Assembly (NCBI GenBank): GCA_964542305.1
Contig: CAZITX010000013.1
Span: forward strand, 1-64,000
From: DMER64 sp964542305
Lineage (GTDB): Bacteria > Bacteroidota > Bacteroidia > Bacteroidales > UBA932
Reading direction: 5' to 3'
DNA length: 64,000 bases
The notes under the pieces are model-generated. The model made no database searches, was not told the origin of the DNA, and worked only from the letters and a program-made list of their open reading frames with translations. This document shows, in pieces, positions 8,108 through 15,732 of the stretch. The first letter of the stretch is position 1, and every line of letters starts with the position of its first letter. A program made the translations under genes and the position numbers.

Positions 8108-9475
8108 ATGTGCGCCCATTACAAATTGCGTAGAGGATTGAATATCCCCTTGAAAGGCAAGGCCGACATGATCACGGATCCCCCCGTTGTTTCTGCACTC
8201 TACGCGCTTAAACCCACTGATTTTAAACACATTGTTCCAAAACTTCTGGTCAGGGAAGGCGATGCCGTTAAAGCCGGAAGCCCGGTGTATTGCGACAAAA
8301 ACCGGCCGGAGGTACGTTTCACTTCACCCGTAAGCGGGACCGTTCAATCTATAGTCAGAGGAGAAAAAAGGAGGCTGGAAGCCATTGAGATACTTGATGA
8401 CGGTAAAAACGAATTCCTGCAATTCCCGGCTGAAGCTCCGGAAACGATGTCTGCACAGAAAATCAGAGAACTATTGCTGGAAAGCGGTTGCTGGCCTTTC
8501 ATTATACGAAGACCGTACGGCATCACCGCTCATCCCGGAGAAACGCCAAAAGCTGTGTTTATCAGCTGTTTTGATTCCGCTCCCCTGGCCCCGGACCTGG
8601 ATTATGCGTTCGCCGACAGGGAAGAAGCACTTAAAATGGGACTCCGGGTAATGGAAAGGCTATGCCAGGGAAAAATTCACCTGGGGCTATCGGACAAAAC
8701 ATCCCCACACAGTGTTTTCCGGCGCCTGCAGGGTGTGGTTCATACTTTTTCCGGTCCCCACCCGGCAGGCAATACGGGAATACAGATCCACCACGTTTCC
8801 CCCATTGGAAAAGATCAGGTGGTCTGGACTCTTACTCCCCTGGGACTCTCTGTTATAGGAGAACTTTTCCTGAAAGGCATATACGATACAACAAGAACAG
8901 TTGCCGTAACAGGCCCTTCCCTGCACCGGACCGGGTATATCCGTTGCCGCCCGGGCCTTCATATGAAGGCACTGGAAGCATTCCCCTACGACAAAGACGG
9001 GGAAGTACGTATTATCAGCGGGAATCCCCTGACCGGAGACAATGTGGGAAAAGATGGGTTCCTGGGATTCCACCACGGTCAGATCACTTTTTTACCGGAA
9101 GGACATTCGCGCGAACTGCTGGGATGGGCACGGCCTCTGCGCCTGCATAAATTCAGCGCAGCACGGACCTATGTTTCTTACCTGGCTCCTTTACTCGGCA
9201 AAACCGGACGTTTTTCGCTCAATACCAACACCAACGGCGGCGCCAGGGCGTTTGTCCTGACTGAAGGATACCAAAAAGTATTGCCCGCAGACATTTTCGT
9301 GTCGTTCCTGATCAAAGCGGTTCTGGCCAAAGACATCGATAAAATGGAACAGTTCGGTATCTATGAAATGATCCCGGAAGACCTGGCTCTATGCGAATTC
9401 ATCTGTCCCTCCAAAATAGAGATACAGGATATTCTTCAACAGGGCATAGACCTGATGATAAAGGAAATGCAATGA
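8108..9475 (+). CDS. nqrA: Na+-translocating NADH:quinone reductase subunit A
   Basis: A 455-residue subunit of the Na+-NQR respiratory complex, with no membrane segments and a peripheral cytoplasmic position. NqrA takes part in quinone binding. The N-terminus shows the family signature (KLRRGLNIPLKG) followed by the barrel-sandwich region (VKAGSPVYCDKNRPEVRFTSPVSG). Later parts contain GLHMKALEAFPYDKDGEVRIISGNPLTGD and FSLNTNTNGGARAF-type segments conserved in the family. It is the first gene of a complete nqrABCDEF operon. Its TGA overlaps the ATG of nqrB in the ATGA arrangement, implying coupled translation. Length is normal. Confidence 0.97.
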   Translation: MCAHYKLRRGLNIPLKGKADMITDPPVVSALYALKPTDFKHIVPKLLVREGDAVKAGSPVYCDKNRPEVRFTSPVSGTVQSIVRGEKRRLEAIEILDDGKNEFLQFPAEAPETMSAQKIRELLLESGCWPFIIRRPYGITAHPGETPKAVFISCFDSAPLAPDLDYAFADREEALKMGLRVMERLCQGKIHLGLSDKTSPHSVFRRLQGVVHTFSGPHPAGNTGIQIHHVSPIGKDQVVWTLTPLGLSVIGELFLKGIYDTTRTVAVTGPSLHRTGYIRCRPGLHMKALEAFPYDKDGEVRIISGNPLTGDNVGKDGFLGFHHGQITFLPEGHSRELLGWARPLRLHKFSAARTYVSYLAPLLGKTGRFSLNTNTNGGARAFVLTEGYQKVLPADIFVSFLIKAVLAKDIDKMEQFGIYEMIPEDLALCEFICPSKIEIQDILQQGIDLMIKEMQ

Positions 9476-10590
9476 AAGGAATAGAAAAAATAGTCAACAG
9501 GATCAAACCCGTCTTCAGCAAAGGGGGAAAGCTGGGGTTTTTGCATTCAACTTTTGATGCATTTGAATCGTTTTTGCTGGTTCCTGCCACCGTTACCGGG
9601 AAGGGTTCCCATATCCGCGACTGCAACGACCTGAAAAGGGTAATGATCGTAGTGGTCATAGCCCTGGTTCCGTGCCTGCTTTTTGGTATGTACAACACCG
9701 GGTTGCAGCATTACCTGGCCATGGGGCCGGGGGCGGAGCTACCCGGGTTTTTTCAGATCTTCTGGTACGGGTTCCTGCGGGTCATTCCGCTCGTCATTGT
9801 TTCTTATGTGGTCGGTCTGGGAATAGAATTCACGGTAGCCCAGGTAAGAGGCCACGAAGTCAATGAGGGTTACCTGGTCACAGGTATGCTCATTCCCCTG
9901 ATAGTTCCCGTTACCATTCCCTTATGGATGCTGGCAACAGCCGTGGCTTTTTCCGTACTTATTGGGAAAGAGATCTTTGGAGGTACAGGAATGAACATCT
10001 GGAACCCCGCTTTGCTGGCCCGCGCTTTCCTGTTCTTTTCTTACCCGGGATATATGACCGGAGACAAGGTCTGGATAGACGGTTTCAGCGGGGCTACACC
10101 CCTGGCTTTGTGGACAGAACAGGCGGGCGCAGCTCAAACCATGCCCTCCTGGAGGGACATGTTCCTGGGATTTATTCCCGGCTCCGTGGGAGAAACCTCT
10201 GTGGTGTGCATTATGCTGGGAGCAGCCATTCTCATTTATACGGGAGTTGCCAGCTGGAAGATAATGGTTTCCTGCCTGGCCGGGGCTTCCCTGACCGGTT
10301 TGTTGGGAGGTATTCCGGTGCATTACCACCTGGTTATGGGTGGTTTTGCCTTTGGGTGTGTTTTTATGGCTACCGATCCGGTTACCAGTCCCCAGACAGA
10401 AGCAGGAAAATGGTTCTACGGAGCACTCATAGGTATCCTTACCGTTATAATACGCCTGTTCAATCCCGGGTACCCGGAAGGCATGATGCTGGCCATTTTG
10501 CTAATGAATACATTTGCTCCTCTGATAGATCATTATGTGGTAGCCGTACACGTGAAACGGAAAATGAAAAGAATTGCTGCCAATGGATAA
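9472..10590 (+). CDS. nqrB: Na+-translocating NADH:quinone reductase subunit B
   Basis: I start it at ATG 9472, which overlaps the nqrA stop by 4 nt; an upstream in-frame ATG at 9391 lies inside nqrA and is less likely. The 372-residue integral membrane protein has about ten hydrophobic segments. It contains DGFSGATPLA, in which Thr209 is the residue expected to carry covalent FMN through a phosphoester. The start of the following subunit overlaps or abuts its end. NqrB carries FMN and riboflavin and forms part of the Na+ path in known complexes. Confidence 0.97.
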   Translation: MKGIEKIVNRIKPVFSKGGKLGFLHSTFDAFESFLLVPATVTGKGSHIRDCNDLKRVMIVVVIALVPCLLFGMYNTGLQHYLAMGPGAELPGFFQIFWYGFLRVIPLVIVSYVVGLGIEFTVAQVRGHEVNEGYLVTGMLIPLIVPVTIPLWMLATAVAFSVLIGKEIFGGTGMNIWNPALLARAFLFFSYPGYMTGDKVWIDGFSGATPLALWTEQAGAAQTMPSWRDMFLGFIPGSVGETSVVCIMLGAAILIYTGVASWKIMVSCLAGASLTGLLGGIPVHYHLVMGGFAFGCVFMATDPVTSPQTEAGKWFYGALIGILTVIIRLFNPGYPEGMMLAILLMNTFAPLIDHYVVAVHVKRKMKRIAANG

Positions 10591-11194
10591 GAGAAAAAAG
10601 AACGGAAATCTTTATACGATTCTTTATGCAGCTGCTATGGTGATCATAGTGGCAGTAGTGCTGGCTTTTGTATCACAGATCCTTAAGCCGCGCCAGGATA
10701 CCAATATCCGGCAGGAAACCCGGCGGACCATTCTGCGGTCGGTACACCTGGAAGGACAATCCTACGAAAAATACATAAAAGACACCGCAGCTGGCCCGGA
10801 ACACCTGCCTTTGTTCATATGTACCCTGGATGACGGCACCCGGAAATACATCATACCTATGGAAGGAAAAGGCCTCTGGGGTTCAATTAACGGATACCTG
10901 GCCCTGAACGATGATTTTCGTACGGTTTACGGAGCCGTGTTTGACCATGAAGCCGAGACTCCCGGACTGGGAGCAGAAATTTCTACCCCGTTTTTCAGTG
11001 ATCCCTTCCGGGGCAAATCTCTTTACCGGGGCGAAGAATTTGTCTCCCTGGCGGTAGTAAAACCGGGAAAGTCGGCAGGCAATCCCAATGCGGTTGACGG
11101 CATTTCCGGGGGAACCCTTACCAGCCGCGGAGTTGAAAACATGATACGCGAATCCCTTGAACCTTATATTCCTTTTTTGAAACACTATGAATAA
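10583..11194 (+). CDS. nqrC: Na+-translocating NADH:quinone reductase subunit C
   Basis: The ATG at 10583 overlaps the nqrB stop by 8 nt; a TTG three codons earlier is possible but unneeded. The 203-residue protein has one N-terminal membrane anchor (about 10-32) and an FMN-binding domain on the other side. The covalent flavin motif is DGISGGTLTS with Thr178 as acceptor. The residue before it is Gly, where the best-known examples have Ala (SGAT). It overlaps nqrD by 8 nt. Confidence 0.96.
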   Translation: MDKRKKNGNLYTILYAAAMVIIVAVVLAFVSQILKPRQDTNIRQETRRTILRSVHLEGQSYEKYIKDTAAGPEHLPLFICTLDDGTRKYIIPMEGKGLWGSINGYLALNDDFRTVYGAVFDHEAETPGLGAEISTPFFSDPFRGKSLYRGEEFVSLAVVKPGKSAGNPNAVDGISGGTLTSRGVENMIRESLEPYIPFLKHYE

Positions 11195-11819
11195 ACGCAT
11201 CTTCCTGGACCCGCTCTTTAAAAACAACCCCGTTTCCGTACTGGCATTGGGGATCTGTTCGGCCCTTGCGGTGACCGTAAAAATGGAACCTGCACTGGTT
11301 ATGGCCCTTTCGGTGACTTTGGTAACCGGGTTCTCGGGACTGATCCTGTCCATGCTGCGCAATACCATCCCAGATCGTATCCGGATCATAGTTCAACTGA
11401 TCGTGATCGCAACCCTGGTAATCCTTGTAGACCAGGTATTGAAAGCCTTTGCATACCCCATCAGCAAACAACTGTCTGTTTTTGTAGGCCTGATCATAAC
11501 CAATTGCATCATTATGGGACGTATTGAGGCTTTTGCCCTGCACAACAAACCATTCCACGCCTTTGTAGACGGAATAGCCAACGGGCTGGGTTACGGGATC
11601 ATCCTGGTGGCCGTTTCTTTTTTCAGGGAACTTTTCGGCTCCGGGACATTGATGGGGTACTCCCTTATTCCTGAAAAGTGGTATGTGTCCGCAGGCGGTT
11701 TTTACGAAAACAACGGTTTGTTCATACTGCCCCCCATGGCTCTTATAGTTGTGGGACTGATTGTTTGGGTTTTTAATGCACGGAATGCCAAAAAAGACAA
11801 AAAAGCATGGAACAAATAA
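11187..11819 (+). CDS. nqrD: Na+-translocating NADH:quinone reductase subunit D
   Basis: A 210-residue hydrophobic subunit with six predicted membrane helices, paralogous to NqrE and to RnfA/RnfE. Conserved features seen are KNNPVSVLALGICSALAVT, the TNCIIMGRIEAFA segment with the cysteine that helps form the intramembrane Fe-S site between NqrD and NqrE, and DGIANGLGYG. The last residues are basic (NAKKDKKAWNK). It overlaps nqrC by 8 nt and nqrE by 13 nt, in keeping with one transcript. Confidence 0.97.
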   Translation: MNKRIFLDPLFKNNPVSVLALGICSALAVTVKMEPALVMALSVTLVTGFSGLILSMLRNTIPDRIRIIVQLIVIATLVILVDQVLKAFAYPISKQLSVFVGLIITNCIIMGRIEAFALHNKPFHAFVDGIANGLGYGIILVAVSFFRELFGSGTLMGYSLIPEKWYVSAGGFYENNGLFILPPMALIVVGLIVWVFNARNAKKDKKAWNK

Positions 11820-12424
11820 TTGACATATTCGTAAGATCGGTCTTTGTAGAGAATATGATCTTCGCCTATTTCCTGGGCATGTGTTCTTACCTGGCAGTTT
11901 CAAAAACAGTGAAAACGGCATCCGGATTGGGACTGGCTGTCATTTTTGTGTTATTGATCACCCTGCCCGTAAATTACCTGCTGGATCGCTACGTGCTGTC
12001 CCCCGGCGCATTGGCCCGGATCAACCCGGAATGGGCTGCGGTTGATCTTGGTTTTCTGAGTTATATCTTGTTTATAGCCGTTATTGCTGCCATGGTGCAG
12101 CTGGTAGAAATGGTCGTAGAAAAATTTGCTCCCGCCCTATACAACAACCTGGGAATATTCCTGCCCCTGATTGCCGTCAATTGTGCCATTCTTGGCGGAT
12201 CGCTTTTCATGCAGGAAAGAGCCTATGAAAACATTTGGCAGGTACTTTCTTTTGCCCTGGGGTCGGGATTCGGATGGTACCTGGCCATAGTCTCCATAGC
12301 AGCCATCCGGGAAAAACTCAGTTATTCGAACATTCCCGCTCCCATGCGAGGCCTTGGCATTGCGTTTATTATTACGGGATTGATGGGAATCGCGTTTATG
12401 AGTTTTATGGGTATACAATTTTAA
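11807..12424 (+). CDS. nqrE: Na+-translocating NADH:quinone reductase subunit E
   Basis: A 205-residue membrane subunit paired with NqrD. It has six hydrophobic segments and the family signatures VFVENMIFAYFLGMCSYLAVS near the N-terminus and AVNCAILGGSLFMQER in the middle, each with a cysteine suited to the NqrD/E iron-sulfur site. It ends in IAFMSFMGIQF, as is usual. The start overlaps the end of nqrD by 13 nt, and nqrF follows directly. Confidence 0.97.
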   Translation: MEQIIDIFVRSVFVENMIFAYFLGMCSYLAVSKTVKTASGLGLAVIFVLLITLPVNYLLDRYVLSPGALARINPEWAAVDLGFLSYILFIAVIAAMVQLVEMVVEKFAPALYNNLGIFLPLIAVNCAILGGSLFMQERAYENIWQVLSFALGSGFGWYLAIVSIAAIREKLSYSNIPAPMRGLGIAFIITGLMGIAFMSFMGIQF

Positions 12425-12433
12425 GTGTTAATC

Positions 12434-13681
12434 ATGACAATGATCCAATACCTGTTACTGGCAGTTTCCGCGATCCTGATCGTCACCCTGGTCCTGGTGC
12501 TTTTGCTGGTCTATGCAAAAATCCGGCTAATGCCCTCGGGAAAGGTGAAATTAACCATAAACAGCGAAAAAAGCCTGGATGTCGAACCGGGAGTAACCCT
12601 GCTCAGCACACTGTCTGCCAACGAGATATACCTCCCCTCAGCGTGTGGCGGATCCGGAACCTGCGGACTATGCAAATGCCGCGTTGTCTCAGGAGGAGGC
12701 TCCATTCTCTCTACCGAAACCGGTTTCTTCACAAGAAGGGAACAACAAAGCAAATGGCGGCTTGCCTGCCAGGTGAAGGTTAAGGAAGACATGCAAATAG
12801 AGATCCCGGACGAAATACTGGGCGTTAAAAAATGGGAATGTGAAGTTATCAGTAACCGGAATGTTGCTTCATTTATTAAAGAATTTGTCATCAGGCTGCC
12901 GGAAGGAGAAAATCTGGATTTCCGTTCGGGAGGGTATATACAAATTGATGTGCCGCCAGTTACCGTGGACTTTGCCAAAGACGTCGCCATTGATAAGAAA
13001 TACCTTGCCGAGTGGGACGCGCTGGGACTTTGGAACCTGAAAATGGTAAACCGGGAATATGGGTTCAGGGCCTATTCCATGGCCAACCATCCTGCAGAAG
13101 GGAACCGTATCATCCTGAACGTCCGTATTGCCACCCCGCCCTGGGACCGCGCCCGCGGTAGTTTTATGAAAGTAAACCCGGGCATTTGCTCTTCTTATAT
13201 TTTTTCACGAAAACCGGGCGATAAAGTGAAGATTTCAGGCCCGTTCGGGGAATTTTTCCTGAAAGACACCCACGCAGAAAAGGTATTCATAGGAGGCGGA
13301 GCCGGCATGGCCCCTATGCGTTCCCATCTCTTTCACCTGTTCCACACCCTGAAAACTACGGACAAAGTGTCATTCTGGTACGGGGCAAGATCCCTGCGGG
13401 AATTATTCTATGAAGAAGATTTCAGGGAAATTGAAAAAGAATTTTCCAATTTTTCGTTTCACATTGCGCTTTCCGAGCCAAAACCGGAAGACAATTGGCA
13501 GGGATATACCGGGTTCATACACCAGGTGATCCTGGATCATTACCTGAAAGATCATCCGGAACCGGAAGAAAACGAATATTACCTTTGCGGTCCCCCGCTT
13601 ATGACAGATGCCGTTATCCGGATGCTGGACAACCTGGGGGTTCCTGAAGATCACATTCTCTTTGATGACTTTGGAGGTTGA
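12434..13681 (+). CDS. nqrF: Na+-translocating NADH:quinone reductase subunit F (NADH dehydrogenase)
   Basis: The electron-entry subunit, 415 residues from ATG 12434; a GTG at 12425 directly after the nqrE stop is an alternative. Domain order: N-terminal membrane helix (about 3-25); plant-type [2Fe-2S] ferredoxin domain with ACGGSGTCGLC plus a later LAC supplying the fourth cysteine; FAD domain with RAYSMAN; NADH domain with GGGAGMAPMRSHL and YLCGPPLM. It ends in FDDFGG as expected. It oxidises NADH and passes electrons to the FMN subunits. It closes the operon, and the next promoter overlaps its 3' end. Confidence 0.97.
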   Translation: MTMIQYLLLAVSAILIVTLVLVLLLVYAKIRLMPSGKVKLTINSEKSLDVEPGVTLLSTLSANEIYLPSACGGSGTCGLCKCRVVSGGGSILSTETGFFTRREQQSKWRLACQVKVKEDMQIEIPDEILGVKKWECEVISNRNVASFIKEFVIRLPEGENLDFRSGGYIQIDVPPVTVDFAKDVAIDKKYLAEWDALGLWNLKMVNREYGFRAYSMANHPAEGNRIILNVRIATPPWDRARGSFMKVNPGICSSYIFSRKPGDKVKISGPFGEFFLKDTHAEKVFIGGGAGMAPMRSHLFHLFHTLKTTDKVSFWYGARSLRELFYEEDFREIEKEFSNFSFHIALSEPKPEDNWQGYTGFIHQVILDHYLKDHPEPEENEYYLCGPPLMTDAVIRMLDNLGVPEDHILFDDFGG

Positions 13682-13702
13682 GGTTTTTTTTGTTTACCTT
13701 TG
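13670..13702 (+). promoter_or_regulatory. Candidate promoter of the STAS gene
   Basis: TTTG at 13670-13673 and TACCTTTG at 13695-13702 are separated by 21 bp, matching the Bacteroidota -33/-7 pattern. The -33 part lies in the end of nqrF. The expected leader is about 30 nt. Confidence 0.6.
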
Positions 13703-13737
13703 TGTACTATCAATCCGATTAAGAAAAACAACAGAAT

Positions 13738-14037
13738 ATGGAAGTAAAAATAAGCAACGATCCCGTACCCGTAATATCTATAAACGGAAGGATGGATACA
13801 GGCAACACGGTAATTTTTGAAGAAGCCATAGCCCCTCTCCTGAAAAGCCCCACAAAAAACATGATCATTGACGGTTCAGACCTGGAATACATAAGCAGTT
13901 CCGGACTGCGTCAGTTTCTTGTGCTGCAAAAAAACATTAAGGAAAAAAACGGCTCTTTAAAAGTCCGTAACCTAAGAGCGGAGATCAAAGACATCTTTGA
14001 TCTGACCGGCTTTACCAACATCTTCACTATTGAGTAG
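13738..14037 (+). CDS. STAS-domain anti-sigma factor antagonist-like protein
   Basis: A 99-residue single STAS domain like SpoIIAA/RsbV. The phosphorylation loop is LEYISSSGLRQF, with Ser54 or Ser55 as the likely site. The C-terminal helix EIKDIFDLTGFTNIFTI is the conserved end of the family. No anti-sigma kinase or cognate sigma factor is visible in the window, so its partner is unknown. It has its own promoter. The last 66 nt overlap the NUDIX gene on the other strand, and a 22-bp palindrome lies in the overlap. Confidence 0.9.
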   Translation: MEVKISNDPVPVISINGRMDTGNTVIFEEAIAPLLKSPTKNMIIDGSDLEYISSSGLRQFLVLQKNIKEKNGSLKVRNLRAEIKDIFDLTGFTNIFTIE

Positions 14038-14646
14038 TATTTTGCTGCGGATCAACAATCCAATGGAGGCATAAGTCGCTTCCAGGTATTTGTCCATATC
14101 CTGCAGGGAAACCCATTCCGTTTTTTCTATTCCTTCTTCTGTCTGAGGTTTCAACAAGCTCCCTTCTTCTGCAGTCATGCGGAACCAGGCTGTCATTTTC
14201 AATACATTATTTCCCTGGAAACGGTATGTATGGTATGTGGTGGCGAACTGATCCCCGGTAATTTGCAGACCCCGGGCTCCTGTCTCCTCGGCCACTTCCC
14301 TTAGAGCCGTTTCCCTTAGTGTTTCACCGGGGTCTTGTTTCCCTTTGGGCAAATCCCATCTTCCGTAGCGATAGATCATCAGTACATCACCTTTTTGATT
14401 GGTTACCACACCTCCGGCAGCGTGAAAAAGAACAAAACGCGAACACAGTTGTATAAAAGATGCGGAAGGATTTTCTACCGGGACTACCAGGTGATTGATA
14501 TTCGAATTGCATTCAAAACCGACTATCAGATCTTCCCAGGAAACGGTACTGTCTGCAGGTGCAAGAGTTACCGAAGGAAGCAAACATACGGGACTGTCCG
14601 GACGGCATAACTGAAGGCGCCTATTATTGAAGAAAATACTGTACAT
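13972..14646 (-). CDS. NUDIX hydrolase
   Basis: A 224-residue protein. An N-terminal region of about 70 residues without clear family (it has IVGFECNSNINHLVVPVENPS) precedes a NUDIX domain. The NUDIX box runs from about residue 102 to 124 and fits GX5EX7REUXEEXGU (GKQDPGE and REVAEETGA). The DLPKGKQDPGE form resembles ADP-ribose or dinucleoside polyphosphate hydrolases, but the substrate cannot be set from sequence. The last about 21 residues overlap the convergent STAS gene and are probably a run-on tail. It is divergent from pyrE, whose -7 box overlaps its start codon. Confidence 0.88.
   Translation of the reverse strand: MYSIFFNNRRLQLCRPDSPVCLLPSVTLAPADSTVSWEDLIVGFECNSNINHLVVPVENPSASFIQLCSRFVLFHAAGGVVTNQKGDVLMIYRYGRWDLPKGKQDPGETLRETALREVAEETGARGLQITGDQFATTYHTYRFQGNNVLKMTAWFRMTAEEGSLLKPQTEEGIEKTEWVSLQDMDKYLEATYASIGLLIRSKILLNSEDVGKAGQIKDVFDLRS
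13982..14003. repeat. 22-bp palindrome inside a convergent gene overlap
   Basis: AGATCAAAGA, a CA spacer, then TCTTTGATCT form a perfect 10-bp inverted repeat. It lies in the overlap of the STAS and NUDIX genes. Because it is read from both strands, both proteins end with nearly the same peptide (IKDIFDL in STAS, IKDVFDL in NUDIX). It has no T-tract, so it is not a typical terminator. Confidence 0.8.
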
Positions 14647-14649
14647 TTG
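14642..14649 (+). promoter_or_regulatory. Candidate -7 box for the pyrE operon
   Basis: TACATTTG matches TAnnTTTG and ends 20 nt before the pyrE ATG. It overlaps the first codons of the divergent NUDIX gene. No good -33 TTTG is seen. Confidence 0.5.
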
Positions 14650-14669
14650 TACAAAGATATGTGATTATT

Positions 14670-15302
14670 ATGGAATCTGCGGAAAAAATCGTGGCACAAA
14701 AGCTGTTGGAAATTCAGGCCGTACAGCTCAATATTGAAAAACCGTTTGTTTGGGCTTCGGGATGGTTGTCCCCCATATATTGTGATAACCGGAAAATTTT
14801 ATCGGTTCCCGAAGTGAGAAACTTTATCCGCGACACCCTCTGCAAACTGATCATGCACAACTATCCTTCCGTAGAAGTCATTGCCGGAGTGGCCACGGGA
14901 GCCATTGCCATGGGGGCCCTGGTAGCAGACAAATTGGAAAAACCTTTTATATACGTACGTCCCAGGAGAAAAGACCATGGCACGGGCGCGCAGATAGAAG
15001 GATCGTTTGAACCGGAATCCAAAGTGGTGGTGGTTGAAGACCTTATTTCCACAGGGCATTCGGCTCTTTCAGCCTCTGATTGCCTGAAGAAATCATGTGC
15101 CAATGTGCTGGGCATGGTGGCCATTTTTTCATACAATTTTGATATTGCACGCAGGGCTTTTGAAAAAAGCAACTGCGAATTACATACATTAACAAATTAC
15201 GACACACTTATCCGGGAAGCTGCCGATAACAATTACATAAATAAAGAGCAGCTGGACACCTTGAAAATATGGCGTCTGACTCCTAATACCTGGGGAAGAT
15301 AA
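14670..15302 (+). CDS. pyrE: Orotate phosphoribosyltransferase
   Basis: A 210-residue enzyme that joins orotate and PRPP to make orotidine 5'-phosphate in pyrimidine synthesis. It starts at ATG 14670; a GTG at 14661 is less likely. Evidence includes the PRPP-binding motif VVVVEDLISTGHSA, the catalytic loop YVRPRRKDHGTGAQIEG and the N-terminal FVWASGWLSPIYCDNRK substrate region. It heads a likely operon with an SRPBCC protein (2 nt gap), an RNA methyltransferase and an esterase. pyrB and pyrI lie 37 kb away in this window. Confidence 0.96.
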   Translation: MESAEKIVAQKLLEIQAVQLNIEKPFVWASGWLSPIYCDNRKILSVPEVRNFIRDTLCKLIMHNYPSVEVIAGVATGAIAMGALVADKLEKPFIYVRPRRKDHGTGAQIEGSFEPESKVVVVEDLISTGHSALSASDCLKKSCANVLGMVAIFSYNFDIARRAFEKSNCELHTLTNYDTLIREAADNNYINKEQLDTLKIWRLTPNTWGR

Positions 15303-15304
15303 TT

Positions 15305-15712
15305 ATGGCAAATACACATGTTACCGGTGACGTACGTCACGTCAACAAAACCGCCGAAACCGTTTTTGAATTGTTTTCGGACTTTTCAAAATTCGCAGAC
15401 CGCTTACCTGAAGACAAAAAAGACAAAGTAACTATAACCGAAGACACTATACTGGCCAATGCCCAGGGCATGCAAATGGGCGTTAAGGTTACAAGAAGGG
15501 AGGCCCCTACATTGATAGTTATGGAGCAATACGGGAACGTTCCGTTTGCCTTCAATCTGAACCTGCACATTCATCCCCTGGAAGAAGGTTGCGAATTGCA
15601 ACTGGAACTGGATGCCGAACTCAGTATGATGATTAAAATGATGCTGGGAGGAAAGCTGAAAGATTTTGTTGATCAATTTACAACACAGCTGGCCGAAGGC
15701 TTGAACCGGTAA
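15305..15712 (+). CDS. SRPBCC (START-like) domain protein
   Basis: A 135-residue protein with the helix-grip layout of polyketide cyclase/START-like proteins: a first strand (THVTGDVRHVNKTAETVFELFSD split over residues 3-26), a beta sheet with TLIVMEQYGN, and a long C-terminal amphipathic helix (MIKMMLGGKLKDFVDQF). No catalytic residues are obvious; the fold usually binds a small hydrophobic ligand. It follows pyrE by 2 nt, so it is almost surely co-transcribed. Its role is unknown. Confidence 0.85.
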   Translation: MANTHVTGDVRHVNKTAETVFELFSDFSKFADRLPEDKKDKVTITEDTILANAQGMQMGVKVTRREAPTLIVMEQYGNVPFAFNLNLHIHPLEEGCELQLELDAELSMMIKMMLGGKLKDFVDQFTTQLAEGLNR

Positions 15713-15732
15713 GTGTCAGAAAACCGGGTCTT

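Noticed and set aside
11118..11921. 267-residue antisense frame opposite nqrC-nqrD-nqrE
   Set aside because: It lies wholly across well-conserved nqr genes; composition is that of a shadow frame.
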